From Streptosporangiaceae bacterium (GTDB lineage Bacteria; Actinomycetota; Actinomycetes; Streptosporangiales; Streptosporangiaceae): a stretch of DNA of 6,574 nucleotides. This document shows, piece by piece, positions 1-5,752 of this stretch. The position numbers and the translations under genes were made by a program. The notes beneath the pieces are model-generated. The model searched no databases. It saw only the letters and a program-made list of their open reading frames with translations, and had not been told where the DNA came from. Every line of letters starts with the position of its first letter. The stretch's first letter is position 1. The stretch is from positions 1 to 6,574 of the forward strand of contig JASIBM010000505.1 in NCBI GenBank assembly GCA_030045175.1. The letters are read 5' to 3'.

Positions 1-1194
1 GGTCCGCTGGTGCGGGTAGAACCTGGCGACGTCGGCCTCGTGAATGTCGATCTCGGGGGCCGCTCCTGACAGCCACTCGGCGGCGGCCCTGCCGATCCCA
101 GGTCCCTCCTTGATCCAGCTGGCCGCGACCGACCAGAGGCCGGCCACCTCGTGGGTCTCGCCGATCGCCGGATGGCCGTCGGGCGTCATGGAAATCAGGC
201 CGTTGATCGCGTAGCGGATACCCGCCCGCTCGTCGCCGAGCAGGTCCGGCATGAGCTCAAGCGCCTGGGCGAGCTGCGGGTCGAAGTCGTCCGAGGTGAA
301 AGGAAGCTCGGTCGGCGACAGGACGGCGGCGTCGATGGACGGGATCGAGTCCGGGTCCACGATCATCGGCCGGTGCGCGTACGAGCCGACCTCCATGTCG
401 CCACCGTGCTGCCGCTCGTACATGTTGACGTCCACGTCGCGGACGATCGGGTAGCTGATCTCACCCGGCGTGTCTGCGAAGAGCGCGATCGGGCCGACGC
501 TGATCATCTGGTGCACGACCGGGGTGAGCGGGATCCTGGCGCCAGCCATCCTGGCCAGCCGGGGCGACCACACGCCGCAGCAGATCACGCAGACCTCGGT
601 CTCGATGTCACCGGCGGTCGTGCGCACCCGCGTCACGCGCGGCCGCGTCCCGGCGCCATCGGTGTCGATGCCGAGGACCTCGGCGTTCGCCGCGACGGTC
701 AGCGCGCCAGAGCGCCCGGCGTCCTCGCGCATCAGCGTCCCGGCCCGCAGCGAGTCGACCACGCCCACGGTCGGGAAGTGCGCGCCGCCGAGTATGACCG
801 ACTCGTCGAGGTACGGGACCAGGTCACCTACCTGGGCCGGGGTGAGCAGCTCGGCGGGTATCCCCCACGCCTTGGCCTGCGTGCACCGCCGGCGAAGCTC
901 GGTCATCCGCTCTTGGGTGCGGGCGACCTCGAGCCCGCCGGACTGCGTGAACACGCCGAGTTGCTTGTACTGCTCGGTGCTGTCCCTGGTCAGCTCCATC
1001 ATCATCTTGGAGTACTCGATCGGGTAGATGAAGTTGGAAGCGTGGCCGGTCGAGCCGCCCGGGTTGGGCATCGGGCCCTTGTCGATCAGCACCAGGTCGC
1101 GCCAGCCGAGCTTGGCCAGGTGGTACGCGAGGCTGTTGCCGACGATGCCAGCGCCGATGATGACGGCGCGAGCCTGGCCAGGTACTGCTGTCAT
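1..1194 (-). CDS. FAD-dependent oxidoreductase, dimethylglycine/sarcosine oxidase-dehydrogenase-like (partial, C-terminus off the window)
   Basis: The first 398 codons are present and the frame is still open at base 1, so the C-terminus is missing. The protein begins MTAVPGQARAVIIGAGIVGN, a Rossmann dinucleotide-binding motif (GAGIVG, residues 14-19) followed by an acidic strand end (LVLIDKG). Residues 46-53 read GGSTGHAS. In dimethylglycine and sarcosine dehydrogenases a histidine in this kind of motif carries covalent FAD, so H51 is the candidate here. Further DAO-fold signatures are SGGLEVART (85-93), GVVDSLRAG (144-152), GSYAHRPM (270-277) and the late FAD-binding motif MTPDGHPAIGE (336-346). 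Family members such as Arthrobacter dimethylglycine oxidase are about 800 residues long with a C-terminal folate-binding GcvT-like half, and that part would lie beyond base 1. The likely reaction is oxidative N-demethylation of an amino acid, with the product methylene group passed to tetrahydrofolate. The ATG at 1194 is preceded by GGGGAG nine bases away. The gene follows the permease by 134 bases. The family is secure; the exact substrate is inferred. Confidence 0.88.
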   Translation of the reverse strand, partial: MTAVPGQARAVIIGAGIVGNSLAYHLAKLGWRDLVLIDKGPMPNPGGSTGHASNFIYPIEYSKMMMELTRDSTEQYKQLGVFTQSGGLEVARTQERMTELRRRCTQAKAWGIPAELLTPAQVGDLVPYLDESVILGGAHFPTVGVVDSLRAGTLMREDAGRSGALTVAANAEVLGIDTDGAGTRPRVTRVRTTAGDIETEVCVICCGVWSPRLARMAGARIPLTPVVHQMISVGPIALFADTPGEISYPIVRDVDVNMYERQHGGDMEVGSYAHRPMIVDPDSIPSIDAAVLSPTELPFTSDDFDPQLAQALELMPDLLGDERAGIRYAINGLISMTPDGHPAIGETHEVAGLWSVAASWIKEGPGIGRAAAEWLSGAAPEIDIHEADVARFYPHQRT

Positions 1195-1328
1195 GCGCGG
1201 CTACTCCCCATCGGTTTCCCGTCTCGCTGCTAACCGCGTCGCGGGCTCCTTGCAGCGGTGCTGGCCCGGGGGGACGAGCCCCGGAACCCCCGCGCGAGGA
1301 ACCCGCGACGTGACGCCCGGCGTCCCGG
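1195..1328 (-). other. GC-rich intergenic spacer with hairpins between the permease and oxidoreductase genes
   Basis: The 134-base gap holds no gene. Just past the permease stop is a tight inverted repeat, GACGC-CCG-GCGTC (1312-1324). Further on there is a second one, GGGG-ACGAG-CCCC (1270-1282). The heptamer GGAACCC occurs twice as a direct repeat (1283-1289 and 1298-1304). There is no T tract on the minus strand, so neither hairpin is a canonical intrinsic terminator. They may slow or partly stop transcription, or protect the permease mRNA 3' end. I see no convincing separate promoter for the oxidoreductase, so read-through from the permease is plausible. Confidence 0.4.
1204..1209 (-). promoter_or_regulatory. 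Ribosome binding site of the oxidoreductase gene
   Basis: GGGGAG on the minus strand lies nine bases before the ATG at 1194. It supports that start. An ATG overlapping the site at about 1211 is out of frame with the gene. Confidence 0.65.
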
Positions 1329-2957
1329 TTACTCGACCGGGATCTCCTTGTTTATCAGCCGGAGGTCGATCCCCTGCCGCTTGCGGACGAAGTACGCGAC
1401 CACGTACACGATGATCGCCAGGACGTACATCGCGCCCATGAAGACCAGCGAGGGCTTGAGGTTCACGTAGTAGTTGTCGTTCGTGAGCCACTCGTACAGG
1501 TTGAAGCCGAGCAGCCCGATGGTGACCCACCCGGCGACCGGCACGATCTGCACGCCCAGGATCCTGATCTTGCTGGCCGGGGAGGCCTGCCAGAGATCCT
1601 TCTTGATGAACGGCAGCAGCACCACGGCGATGGCGCTGAACAGGAACGTCACGGCGATCACCAGCGTGGCGTCGTAGGTGTACTTGACGAATGTCGTGTT
1701 GTAGGCGTACACGGCGCTGAGCGCCACGGCAGGCAGCAGCATCAAGATCAGCGAGTAGAACGGCACCTTGCGCTTCTCCGACACCTCGGCTGCCTTGTCT
1801 GGCAGCACCCGGTCGAACGCGGCCGCGAAGATCACCCTGGTCGACGACAGGAACAGCGTGCCGACCCAGCCGAAGAACCACAGGCTCATCACCAGGATCA
1901 AGATGACCTGGAACGCGGTGTTATGCACCAGCCAGCCGGCGAACAACACCGGGTATGGCCAGACGGGCAGGGTTCCGGTGCCATTGAAGTTCAGGAAGTT
2001 GGAATTCTGGTAGAAGGCCCAGCCGAAAGTCTTGTCGATCAGCAGCAGGAAGGCCACGGTCAGCACGACGGTGATCCACAGGCCGCCGAACATGCCGGTG
2101 AGCACGCGCCTGAAGTCGCTCGCGCCGCGGATCTCGCCGTACAGCGTGGCGCCCCAGTTTGGCCACAGGATGAAGAACATCATCACGGGGACAAGCAGCA
2201 TGGTCGGCCCGAGCGGTCCGAAGCCGAGATGGGGCGCCACATAGCCAGCCTTCGCGGCCGCGGCCTGCGTCTTCCCGTATGCGTTGGTCAACCCGAACAG
2301 CTTGTGCGCCTCGAGGTCGAACGAGTTCACGAAGGTGGTGTGGCTGTTGATCAGCAGCAGCACCACGATCACCGCGAAGCCAGCAAGCCCGCCGTAGAAG
2401 CACCACTTCTGGAACCTGGCGTACCCCGCCATCCCGATCGACACCAGCAGGCCGGCCAGCGCGATCGTGATCAGCGAGACGGTGAAGATCCCGTTGTGGG
2501 TGCCGAACCAGGCCGCGCCGCCACCCGGCCAGGTCCACTTCATCGTCGCCCAGATCGGCTCGAAGAACTGGACGGCGAGGATGTTCCCGTAGATCGGCGC
2601 CCAGAGCCAGAGGATGAACCACCACCCGGTGGCCGCCATCACGAACCCGAGGCCGCTGCCGAGGATCCTGGTCTGCCAGACGTAGTCGCCGCCCGCCCGG
2701 GGGATCGTCACGACCAGGCCCGAATAGGCGATCACCAGGAACGACACCCAGATGCCCGAGATCACCACCGACGTGATCAGCTGCCCCTTGGGGAACGCCG
2801 GCGCGGCGAACGCGAACTCATAGATGGCGAGGGTGACGAAGTTGGTCGCCAGGCAGGCGTAGATCATCGAGTCTCTGACCGACCACCCCCTGACCAGGCC
2901 GGTTGCTTTCCTGAGGAATAGTGTCGGCGTCTCGCCGCCGATGGCTTCTGCAGCCAT
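1329..2957 (-). CDS. APC-family amino acid/amine permease, 12 membrane helices
   Basis: The encoded protein has 542 residues, starts MAAEAIGGETPTLFLRK and ends EIPVE followed by TAA. About twelve hydrophobic segments can be counted, at roughly 30-52, 60-85, 99-129, 157-178, 185-203, 253-268, 286-308, 337-369, 400-420, 430-451, 467-490 and 502-524. Family signatures are the loop PRAGGDYVWQTR (86-97), matching the APC 'PRxGGDY' motif after the second helix, and SSTRVIFAAAFDRVLP (371-386), the characteristic stretch after helix 8. It is an integral cytoplasmic-membrane secondary transporter. The oxidoreductase encoded downstream suggests an N-methylated amino acid, glycine-type or related amine as substrate, but sequence alone cannot fix this. 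I chose the ATG at 2957, which has GGCGGAGGA just upstream. A GTG at 2990 in the same frame would add 11 residues that contain this site, and is less likely. The 237 bases upstream probably carry its promoter. Confidence 0.9.
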   Translation of the reverse strand: MAAEAIGGETPTLFLRKATGLVRGWSVRDSMIYACLATNFVTLAIYEFAFAAPAFPKGQLITSVVISGIWVSFLVIAYSGLVVTIPRAGGDYVWQTRILGSGLGFVMAATGWWFILWLWAPIYGNILAVQFFEPIWATMKWTWPGGGAAWFGTHNGIFTVSLITIALAGLLVSIGMAGYARFQKWCFYGGLAGFAVIVVLLLINSHTTFVNSFDLEAHKLFGLTNAYGKTQAAAAKAGYVAPHLGFGPLGPTMLLVPVMMFFILWPNWGATLYGEIRGASDFRRVLTGMFGGLWITVVLTVAFLLLIDKTFGWAFYQNSNFLNFNGTGTLPVWPYPVLFAGWLVHNTAFQVILILVMSLWFFGWVGTLFLSSTRVIFAAAFDRVLPDKAAEVSEKRKVPFYSLILMLLPAVALSAVYAYNTTFVKYTYDATLVIAVTFLFSAIAVVLLPFIKKDLWQASPASKIRILGVQIVPVAGWVTIGLLGFNLYEWLTNDNYYVNLKPSLVFMGAMYVLAIIVYVVAYFVRKRQGIDLRLINKEIPVE

Positions 2958-2960
2958 GTG

Positions 2961-2969
2961 TCCTCCGCC
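2961..2969 (-). promoter_or_regulatory. Ribosome binding site deciding the permease start
   Basis: GGCGGAGGA on the minus strand ends three bases before the ATG at 2957. Its GGAGG core is four bases from the start codon, which is short but usable. Its presence argues against the upstream GTG at 2990. Confidence 0.6.
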
Positions 2970-3112
2970 TAGATTAAGTGGCCGCCGCACGGCGCTCGCT
3001 GACGCGGCGCTGCGCTCGCTGCTCCCGCCGGACCGACCGTGGATTCGGTCAGGCGAAACCGGCGCCCCCGCGCCGACGTGCCCGCCCGATTAGCAACGTA
3101 ACTTTGGCCTAC

Positions 3113-3139
3113 TCTGTCACTTCTTGCTGGTTCTGTCAC
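3113..3139. repeat. Direct repeat TCTGTCAC x2, 19-base period (candidate operator)
   Basis: TCTGTCAC occurs at 3113-3120 and again at 3132-3139 on the plus strand, reading as GTGACAGA on the permease-coding strand. The 19-base period is close to two helical turns, so two protein subunits would bind on the same DNA face. The position, about 160-180 bases upstream of the permease start, suits an activator or repressor site. No known regulator is recognised. Confidence 0.35.
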
Positions 3140-3140
3140 G

Positions 3141-3154
3141 CCCTCAGAGGAGGG
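3141..3154 (-). terminator. Weak hairpin after the metallophosphoesterase gene
   Basis: CCCTC-AGAG-GAGGG forms a five-base-pair stem with a four-base loop, 41 bases past the stop of the phosphoesterase gene. On the minus strand it is not followed by a T tract, so it is at best a weak terminator. It also adjoins the TCTGTCAC repeat and could belong to the same regulatory region. Confidence 0.25.
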
Positions 3155-3194
3155 TATTTCCGCAGATGAGCAGCAGGAAGTGAACGCGCGCGAC

Positions 3195-4133
3195 TCAGCC
3201 GTTGACTAGCAGGTACCTGCTGACCTTGGCCCGCTTGGGGTCGAGTTCGATCACCGCGCCCTGGAGCACCCCGTCGCCGTAGACGCTGCCGGGGTTGAGC
3301 GCGAGCGTGCGGCCCATCGTCTTCTTGCCGCGGCTCTCGTGGATGTGCCCGTGCACGGAAAGCAGGGGCTGGTGCTTCATGATCGCGTCACGCACCGCGA
3401 CCGAGCCGACCGGTTTCATCACCGCGCCGCCGTGCATCGGGCGCAGCTGGTCATCTAGCGCGGGCGCCTCGTCGAGCCCGGTGCCGTAGGGCGGCGCGTG
3501 GAAGTTGAATATCGTCCTGCCCATGTCGGGCACCTGGCTGACCACCGCCTCGATCTTGGCGGCCAGCTCCTCCTCCGGTGCCTCCCTGAAGGTGTCCCAC
3601 GGGGTCGGGTTGGTCCAGCCCATCGACACCATGCTGAACCCGCCAAGGTCGAGCACCTTGCCCTCGGCGAAGGTCACGCACGGCGACGACTCGATCATGT
3701 CGTCGATCTCGAAGATGTCGTCGTTGCCGCCGTTGAGTATGCACGGGGTCTGCCCGCCGTGCAGCTTGGTGTCGGCCATGTCCAGCCACCGGTCGAGCGA
3801 GTGCATCATCTCCACGCTGAACCTGCGATCAACCTCGCCCTCGTGCTCGCTGAGCACCGCGAGCTCGTCTGGGCTGACGACCGCCGGGTAGGAGCCCCGG
3901 TTGCGTATTTGCTTCTCGATCTCGGCCAGCTCTTCCCTCGACTCGAGCCGCATCGACTCGCCGCGCACCGTGACCTGCCAGTACCCGTTGTACGCCACGA
4001 TCGGGATCATCACCTTGCCGGTCACGTCGCCGCCGAGGATCACCAGGTCGGCCTTGTAGAACGCGGCGGCGTTGAGGAACTTGCGCCAGCAGATCTCCGA
4101 CCCGTGGATGTCCGTGGCGAAAAAGATCTTCAT
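3195..4133 (-). CDS. Calcineurin-like metallophosphoesterase
   Basis: The protein has 312 residues and carries the full set of metallophosphoesterase motifs. These are D8-x-H10 (MKIFFATDIHG), GGD with D36 (LVILGGDVTGK), GGND with N137 (CILNGGNDDIFE), H212 (FNFHAPPYG) and GHIH at 262-265 (SVHGHIHES), followed by the usual ALNPGSVYGDG strand. These residues bind two metal ions and predict a soluble cytoplasmic phosphomonoesterase or phosphodiesterase; the substrate cannot be read from the sequence. About 100 residues separate D36 from N137, longer than in compact family members. This insert is charged and probably helical (around 63-125), with VTVRGESMRLESREE near its start, and may form a cap or recognition element. 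No signal peptide is visible. The ATG at 4133 has GGGGG six bases upstream. The gene lies 47 bases after the nucleotidyltransferase-like gene and may share its transcript. Confidence 0.9.
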   Translation of the reverse strand: MKIFFATDIHGSEICWRKFLNAAAFYKADLVILGGDVTGKVMIPIVAYNGYWQVTVRGESMRLESREELAEIEKQIRNRGSYPAVVSPDELAVLSEHEGEVDRRFSVEMMHSLDRWLDMADTKLHGGQTPCILNGGNDDIFEIDDMIESSPCVTFAEGKVLDLGGFSMVSMGWTNPTPWDTFREAPEEELAAKIEAVVSQVPDMGRTIFNFHAPPYGTGLDEAPALDDQLRPMHGGAVMKPVGSVAVRDAIMKHQPLLSVHGHIHESRGKKTMGRTLALNPGSVYGDGVLQGAVIELDPKRAKVSRYLLVNG

Positions 4134-4148
4134 GTCAGACCCCCTGAC
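4134..4148 (-). promoter_or_regulatory. Hairpin with the ribosome binding site in its loop, abutting the phosphoesterase ATG
   Basis: On the minus strand, GTCAG-GGGGT-CTGAC is followed at once by the ATG at 4133. The five-pair stem would hold most of the G-rich Shine-Dalgarno-like run in its loop, six bases from the start. This could tune initiation or stabilise the site. It is short and could be chance. Confidence 0.35.
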
Positions 4149-4180
4149 CCCGCCTGCCTGACTGGCCGGACACGATTGCG

Positions 4181-4987
4181 TTAATGCCCTACTTCCTCGG
4201 GCAACTCATACCACCGTACCTTGTCGCCGACTTTGGCGCGCATGCGCCATTTCACGCTCTTGGGGGTGTCCTCGGCGAGCTGCCGCAGGTGCGCGGCCTG
4301 CGCGACCGGATCGAAGGGCATCCCTGGCTGGGCGAGCTGCGGGTGCTCACCGAGCAGGCCGGGCAGCTTGTCCAGGTTGCCTGTCACCGTGCGCCACCAG
4401 CCCCAATCGGCGGCGAGCACGGCGCAGAAGCGCTCAGAGTCAATGGCAGGGCTGCCCGCGGGCTGGCGTTCCCCCTGCTCGATTGGCATGCACGAGAGCA
4501 GCTGGACGATGTCCCTGGCGTCCTTCTCGTTGAGCTCCACGATCTGCAGCTTGGAAAGCAGCAGGTCAACGACGTCCACCGTGTGCGGCAGCCTGCCGAA
4601 CGAGGGTCGCAGGTCCAGCGTGTGGCACATGGTCAGCCGGTCCACCATGACATCGACCGGCCGGCCGGATGGGGCCGTGAAGTACATCTGCCGGTCCCCG
4701 TTGAGGTTGTTGAACCTGCGGTCGGGCTGGCATCCGGACTTTTCCAGATGCGCCGCCACGGCCTTGCGCTCCTTGGAAAGGCAGGCGAAGTCGATGTCCT
4801 GGTCCCGCCTGAGCCTCGGCGGGTAGTCAGGGCACACCACCCGGACGGCGAGCCCGCCAAGCAGCTTGAGGCCGAGCTTGGCCTCCGCCGCCGCGCGGGC
4901 GATCCTCATCGCGTCGGTCAGCGGATCATCCGCCGATCCGGGCGCCACGGGGATACTCGCGGCATCCGCCTGGCCTGATGCTGACAT
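4181..4987 (-). CDS. AbiEii-like nucleotidyltransferase-fold protein of unknown substrate
   Basis: From the ATG at 4987 the protein has 268 residues. It resembles the AbiEii/MenA-type nucleotidyltransferase fold. The motif LLGGLAV (42-48) is followed by RRDQDIDF (60-67), giving the GG-x(n)-DxD pattern with D64 and D66. A third acidic position is likely at VDVMVD (D112 or D116). DLLLSKLQIVELNEKDARDI (141-160) matches the late 'K...RD' helix of that family. These proteins transfer a nucleotide to a protein, RNA or small molecule; members include toxins of type IV systems and antibiotic-modifying enzymes. The C-terminal part (about 170-268; WGWWRTVTGNLDKL, then a basic tail VKWRMRAK) is not recognised. 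The start is uncertain. TTG at 5014 and GTG at 5002 are in frame, and none of the three has a clear ribosome binding site; translational coupling to the preceding gene, whose stop is at 5033, is possible. No AbiEi-like antitoxin gene is adjacent in this window. Confidence 0.72.
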   Translation of the reverse strand: MSASGQADAASIPVAPGSADDPLTDAMRIARAAAEAKLGLKLLGGLAVRVVCPDYPPRLRRDQDIDFACLSKERKAVAAHLEKSGCQPDRRFNNLNGDRQMYFTAPSGRPVDVMVDRLTMCHTLDLRPSFGRLPHTVDVVDLLLSKLQIVELNEKDARDIVQLLSCMPIEQGERQPAGSPAIDSERFCAVLAADWGWWRTVTGNLDKLPGLLGEHPQLAQPGMPFDPVAQAAHLRQLAEDTPKSVKWRMRAKVGDKVRWYELPEEVGH

Positions 4988-5032
4988 GTCCACGACCGGC
5001 ACACTAGCGACCAACGGCCGGTCAGTCTACGG

Positions 5033-5575
5033 TCACGCCCCGGTAATGACCGTCCGAGTGGGCAGCACGCACCAGGCGGTCCGGCCGGACTCGTCGCCGC
5101 CGATCCCCCAGTCGATGGCCAGGCACGCGACGATGGAGAGGCCACGGCCTCGCTGATCCGCCGGATCGTCCTGGCTCAGGTCGTCGCCGACTTGCTCGCT
5201 TCCCCAGCGGCCACCTTCGTCGGCGACCTCGACCCTGACCAGGTCGGCGCCGAAGGTAACGCAGACGGTGAACGTGCCGCCGCGACGGCCGCTTTCGCTG
5301 TGGCTGACGGCATTCGCCATGAGCTCGGACGCGGCGAGGATGATGTCGTCTGAGGTGGGCAGGCCAGCGACGATCTCGGCCAGCCACCGGCGAGCCGAGC
5401 CCACCTGATCGGCGCGGCCAGGCAGGGTGAGGCTGGCCGGGGCCATTGCGACCTGCGGGGCGGCGCGGGCGTCCGGGTTGCGGGTGTCATTGGTGCCGTC
5501 TGAGCCAATAGTGGCGTCAGGCGGTTTATGTATTAAAAGCCCCGTTGTTGTTGGCATTGCCACCGACGCATGCAA
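5033..5575 (-). CDS. HATPase_c ATP-binding protein, RsbW/SpoIIAB-like anti-sigma regulatory kinase
   Basis: The protein has 180 residues in the longest form. The GHKL ATPase boxes are visible: N-box ASELMANAVSHS (81-92, with N88), G1 box VADEGG (117-122, with D119) and G2 box QRGRGLSIV (141-149). The conserved start of the fold is SLTLPGRADQVGSARRWL (48-65). There are no membrane or sensor domains. Such small stand-alone ATPases act as anti-sigma factors or serine kinases of STAS anti-anti-sigma proteins; in actinomycetes many are encoded beside XRE/DUF5753 genes, as here. The start is uncertain. TTG at 5575 has AGGCGGGAG nine bases upstream and is my choice. GTG 5563 and ATG 5557 are close alternatives, and ATG 5446 would give a compact 137-residue protein. 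Codons 24-44 already show the GC-rich third positions of coding DNA, favouring an upstream start, while codons 6-23 do not and include a TTA at codon 14. Confidence 0.85.
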   Translation of the reverse strand: MHASVAMPTTTGLLIHKPPDATIGSDGTNDTRNPDARAAPQVAMAPASLTLPGRADQVGSARRWLAEIVAGLPTSDDIILAASELMANAVSHSESGRRGGTFTVCVTFGADLVRVEVADEGGRWGSEQVGDDLSQDDPADQRGRGLSIVACLAIDWGIGGDESGRTAWCVLPTRTVITGA

Positions 5576-5584
5576 TTGCGTAAT

Positions 5585-5593
5585 CTCCCGCCT
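5585..5593 (-). promoter_or_regulatory. Ribosome binding site favouring the TTG start of the HATPase gene
   Basis: AGGCGGGAG on the minus strand lies nine bases before the TTG at 5575. The nearer in-frame ATG at 5557 has only GGTGG two bases away, too close to serve well. An ATG at 5571 is out of frame and runs into a stop quickly. Confidence 0.45.
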
Positions 5594-5640
5594 GGCTCGG
5601 GCGTTTTTCTTCGGGTATTAAGGTAACCACTGTGCTGCGG

Positions 5641-5650
5641 GCAGATCTGC
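5641..5650. promoter_or_regulatory. Perfect palindrome GCAGATCTGC, candidate operator
   Basis: This self-complementary 10-mer lies directly beside the AT-rich -10-like element at 5651-5660. A dimeric regulator bound here could control both divergent genes, for example the DUF5753 protein acting on its own promoter. That role is inferred only from position and symmetry. Confidence 0.3.
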
Positions 5651-5689
5651 ATTATAAATAGAACGAGGCGGCACGGCGTTGATGTGTCT

Positions 5690-5699
5690 CCCGCGCGGG
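5690..5699. repeat. Perfect palindrome CCCGCGCGGG in the DUF5753 gene leader
   Basis: This self-complementary 10-mer lies 53 bases before the regulator start. In GC-rich DNA such palindromes arise easily, so it is noted mainly because it shares a short intergenic region with a second palindrome. Confidence 0.25.
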
Positions 5700-5741
5700 G
5701 CGCTGTGGCTGTCGTGATCCGCCATGTAGGGCCGATGTAGC

Positions 5742-5747
5742 GGGAGG
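5742..5747 (+). promoter_or_regulatory. Ribosome binding site of the DUF5753 regulator
   Basis: GGGAGG ends five bases before the ATG at 5753. It is the strongest Shine-Dalgarno match in the window and fixes the start. Confidence 0.75.
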
Positions 5748-5752
5748 TATCG

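Larger units (their letters stand above)
2958..3194 (-). promoter_or_regulatory. Permease upstream region: probable promoter and structured leader
   Basis: This 237-base gap has no credible gene. The half distal to the permease (about 3085-3160) is relatively AT-rich and carries the direct repeat listed separately, so it is the likeliest promoter site. I could not fix a convincing -35/-10 pair. The half proximal to the permease is very GC-rich and has inverted repeats GGCGC-CCCC-GCGCC (3061-3074) and GACCGA-8 bases-TCGGTC (3031-3050). It also has a 10-base direct repeat, GCGCTCGCTG (2992-3001 and 3012-3021, period 20). Because the downstream genes suggest glycine-related metabolism I looked for a glycine riboswitch core and did not find one. 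Confidence 0.4.
5576..5752. promoter_or_regulatory. Divergent promoter region between the HATPase and DUF5753 genes
   Basis: These 177 bases hold no gene. An AT-rich island (about 5603-5664) stands out from the GC-rich surroundings. ATTATAAATA (5651-5660) reads as a perfect TATAAT on the minus strand (5656-5651) and as TATAAA on the plus strand (5653-5658), so it could serve either gene. No good TTGACA-like -35 box sits at the usual spacing for either direction. A minus-strand start near 5644 would leave a leader of about 70 bases carrying AGGCGGGAG. Two perfect 10-base palindromes are listed separately. Confidence 0.5.

Noticed and set aside
151..1233. Long plus-strand open frame of 360 codons, and others opposite the oxidoreductase, permease, phosphoesterase and nucleotidyltransferase genes
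   Set aside because: Their products are rich in Arg, His, Gly, Asp and Val with no recognisable fold, and each lies opposite a gene with clear motifs. They are antisense shadows caused by high GC.
2958..2990. GTG start at 2990 for the permease
   Set aside because: The extra 11 codons contain the GGCGGAGGA ribosome binding site of the ATG at 2957, and MAAEAIGGETPTL is a typical start for this type of carrier.
2978..3169. Small plus-strand open frame in the permease upstream region
   Set aside because: It has no ribosome binding site, an Arg-rich low-complexity product, and overlaps the likely promoter and leader.
2958..3194. Glycine riboswitch upstream of the permease
   Set aside because: Considered because of the glycine-related gene downstream, but the conserved aptamer core sequences are not present.
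5589..5608. Plus-strand intrinsic terminator (CGCC...GGCG stem followed by TTTTT)
   Set aside because: The stem is only four pairs and no plus-strand gene ends upstream of it. On the minus strand it falls in the HATPase leader.
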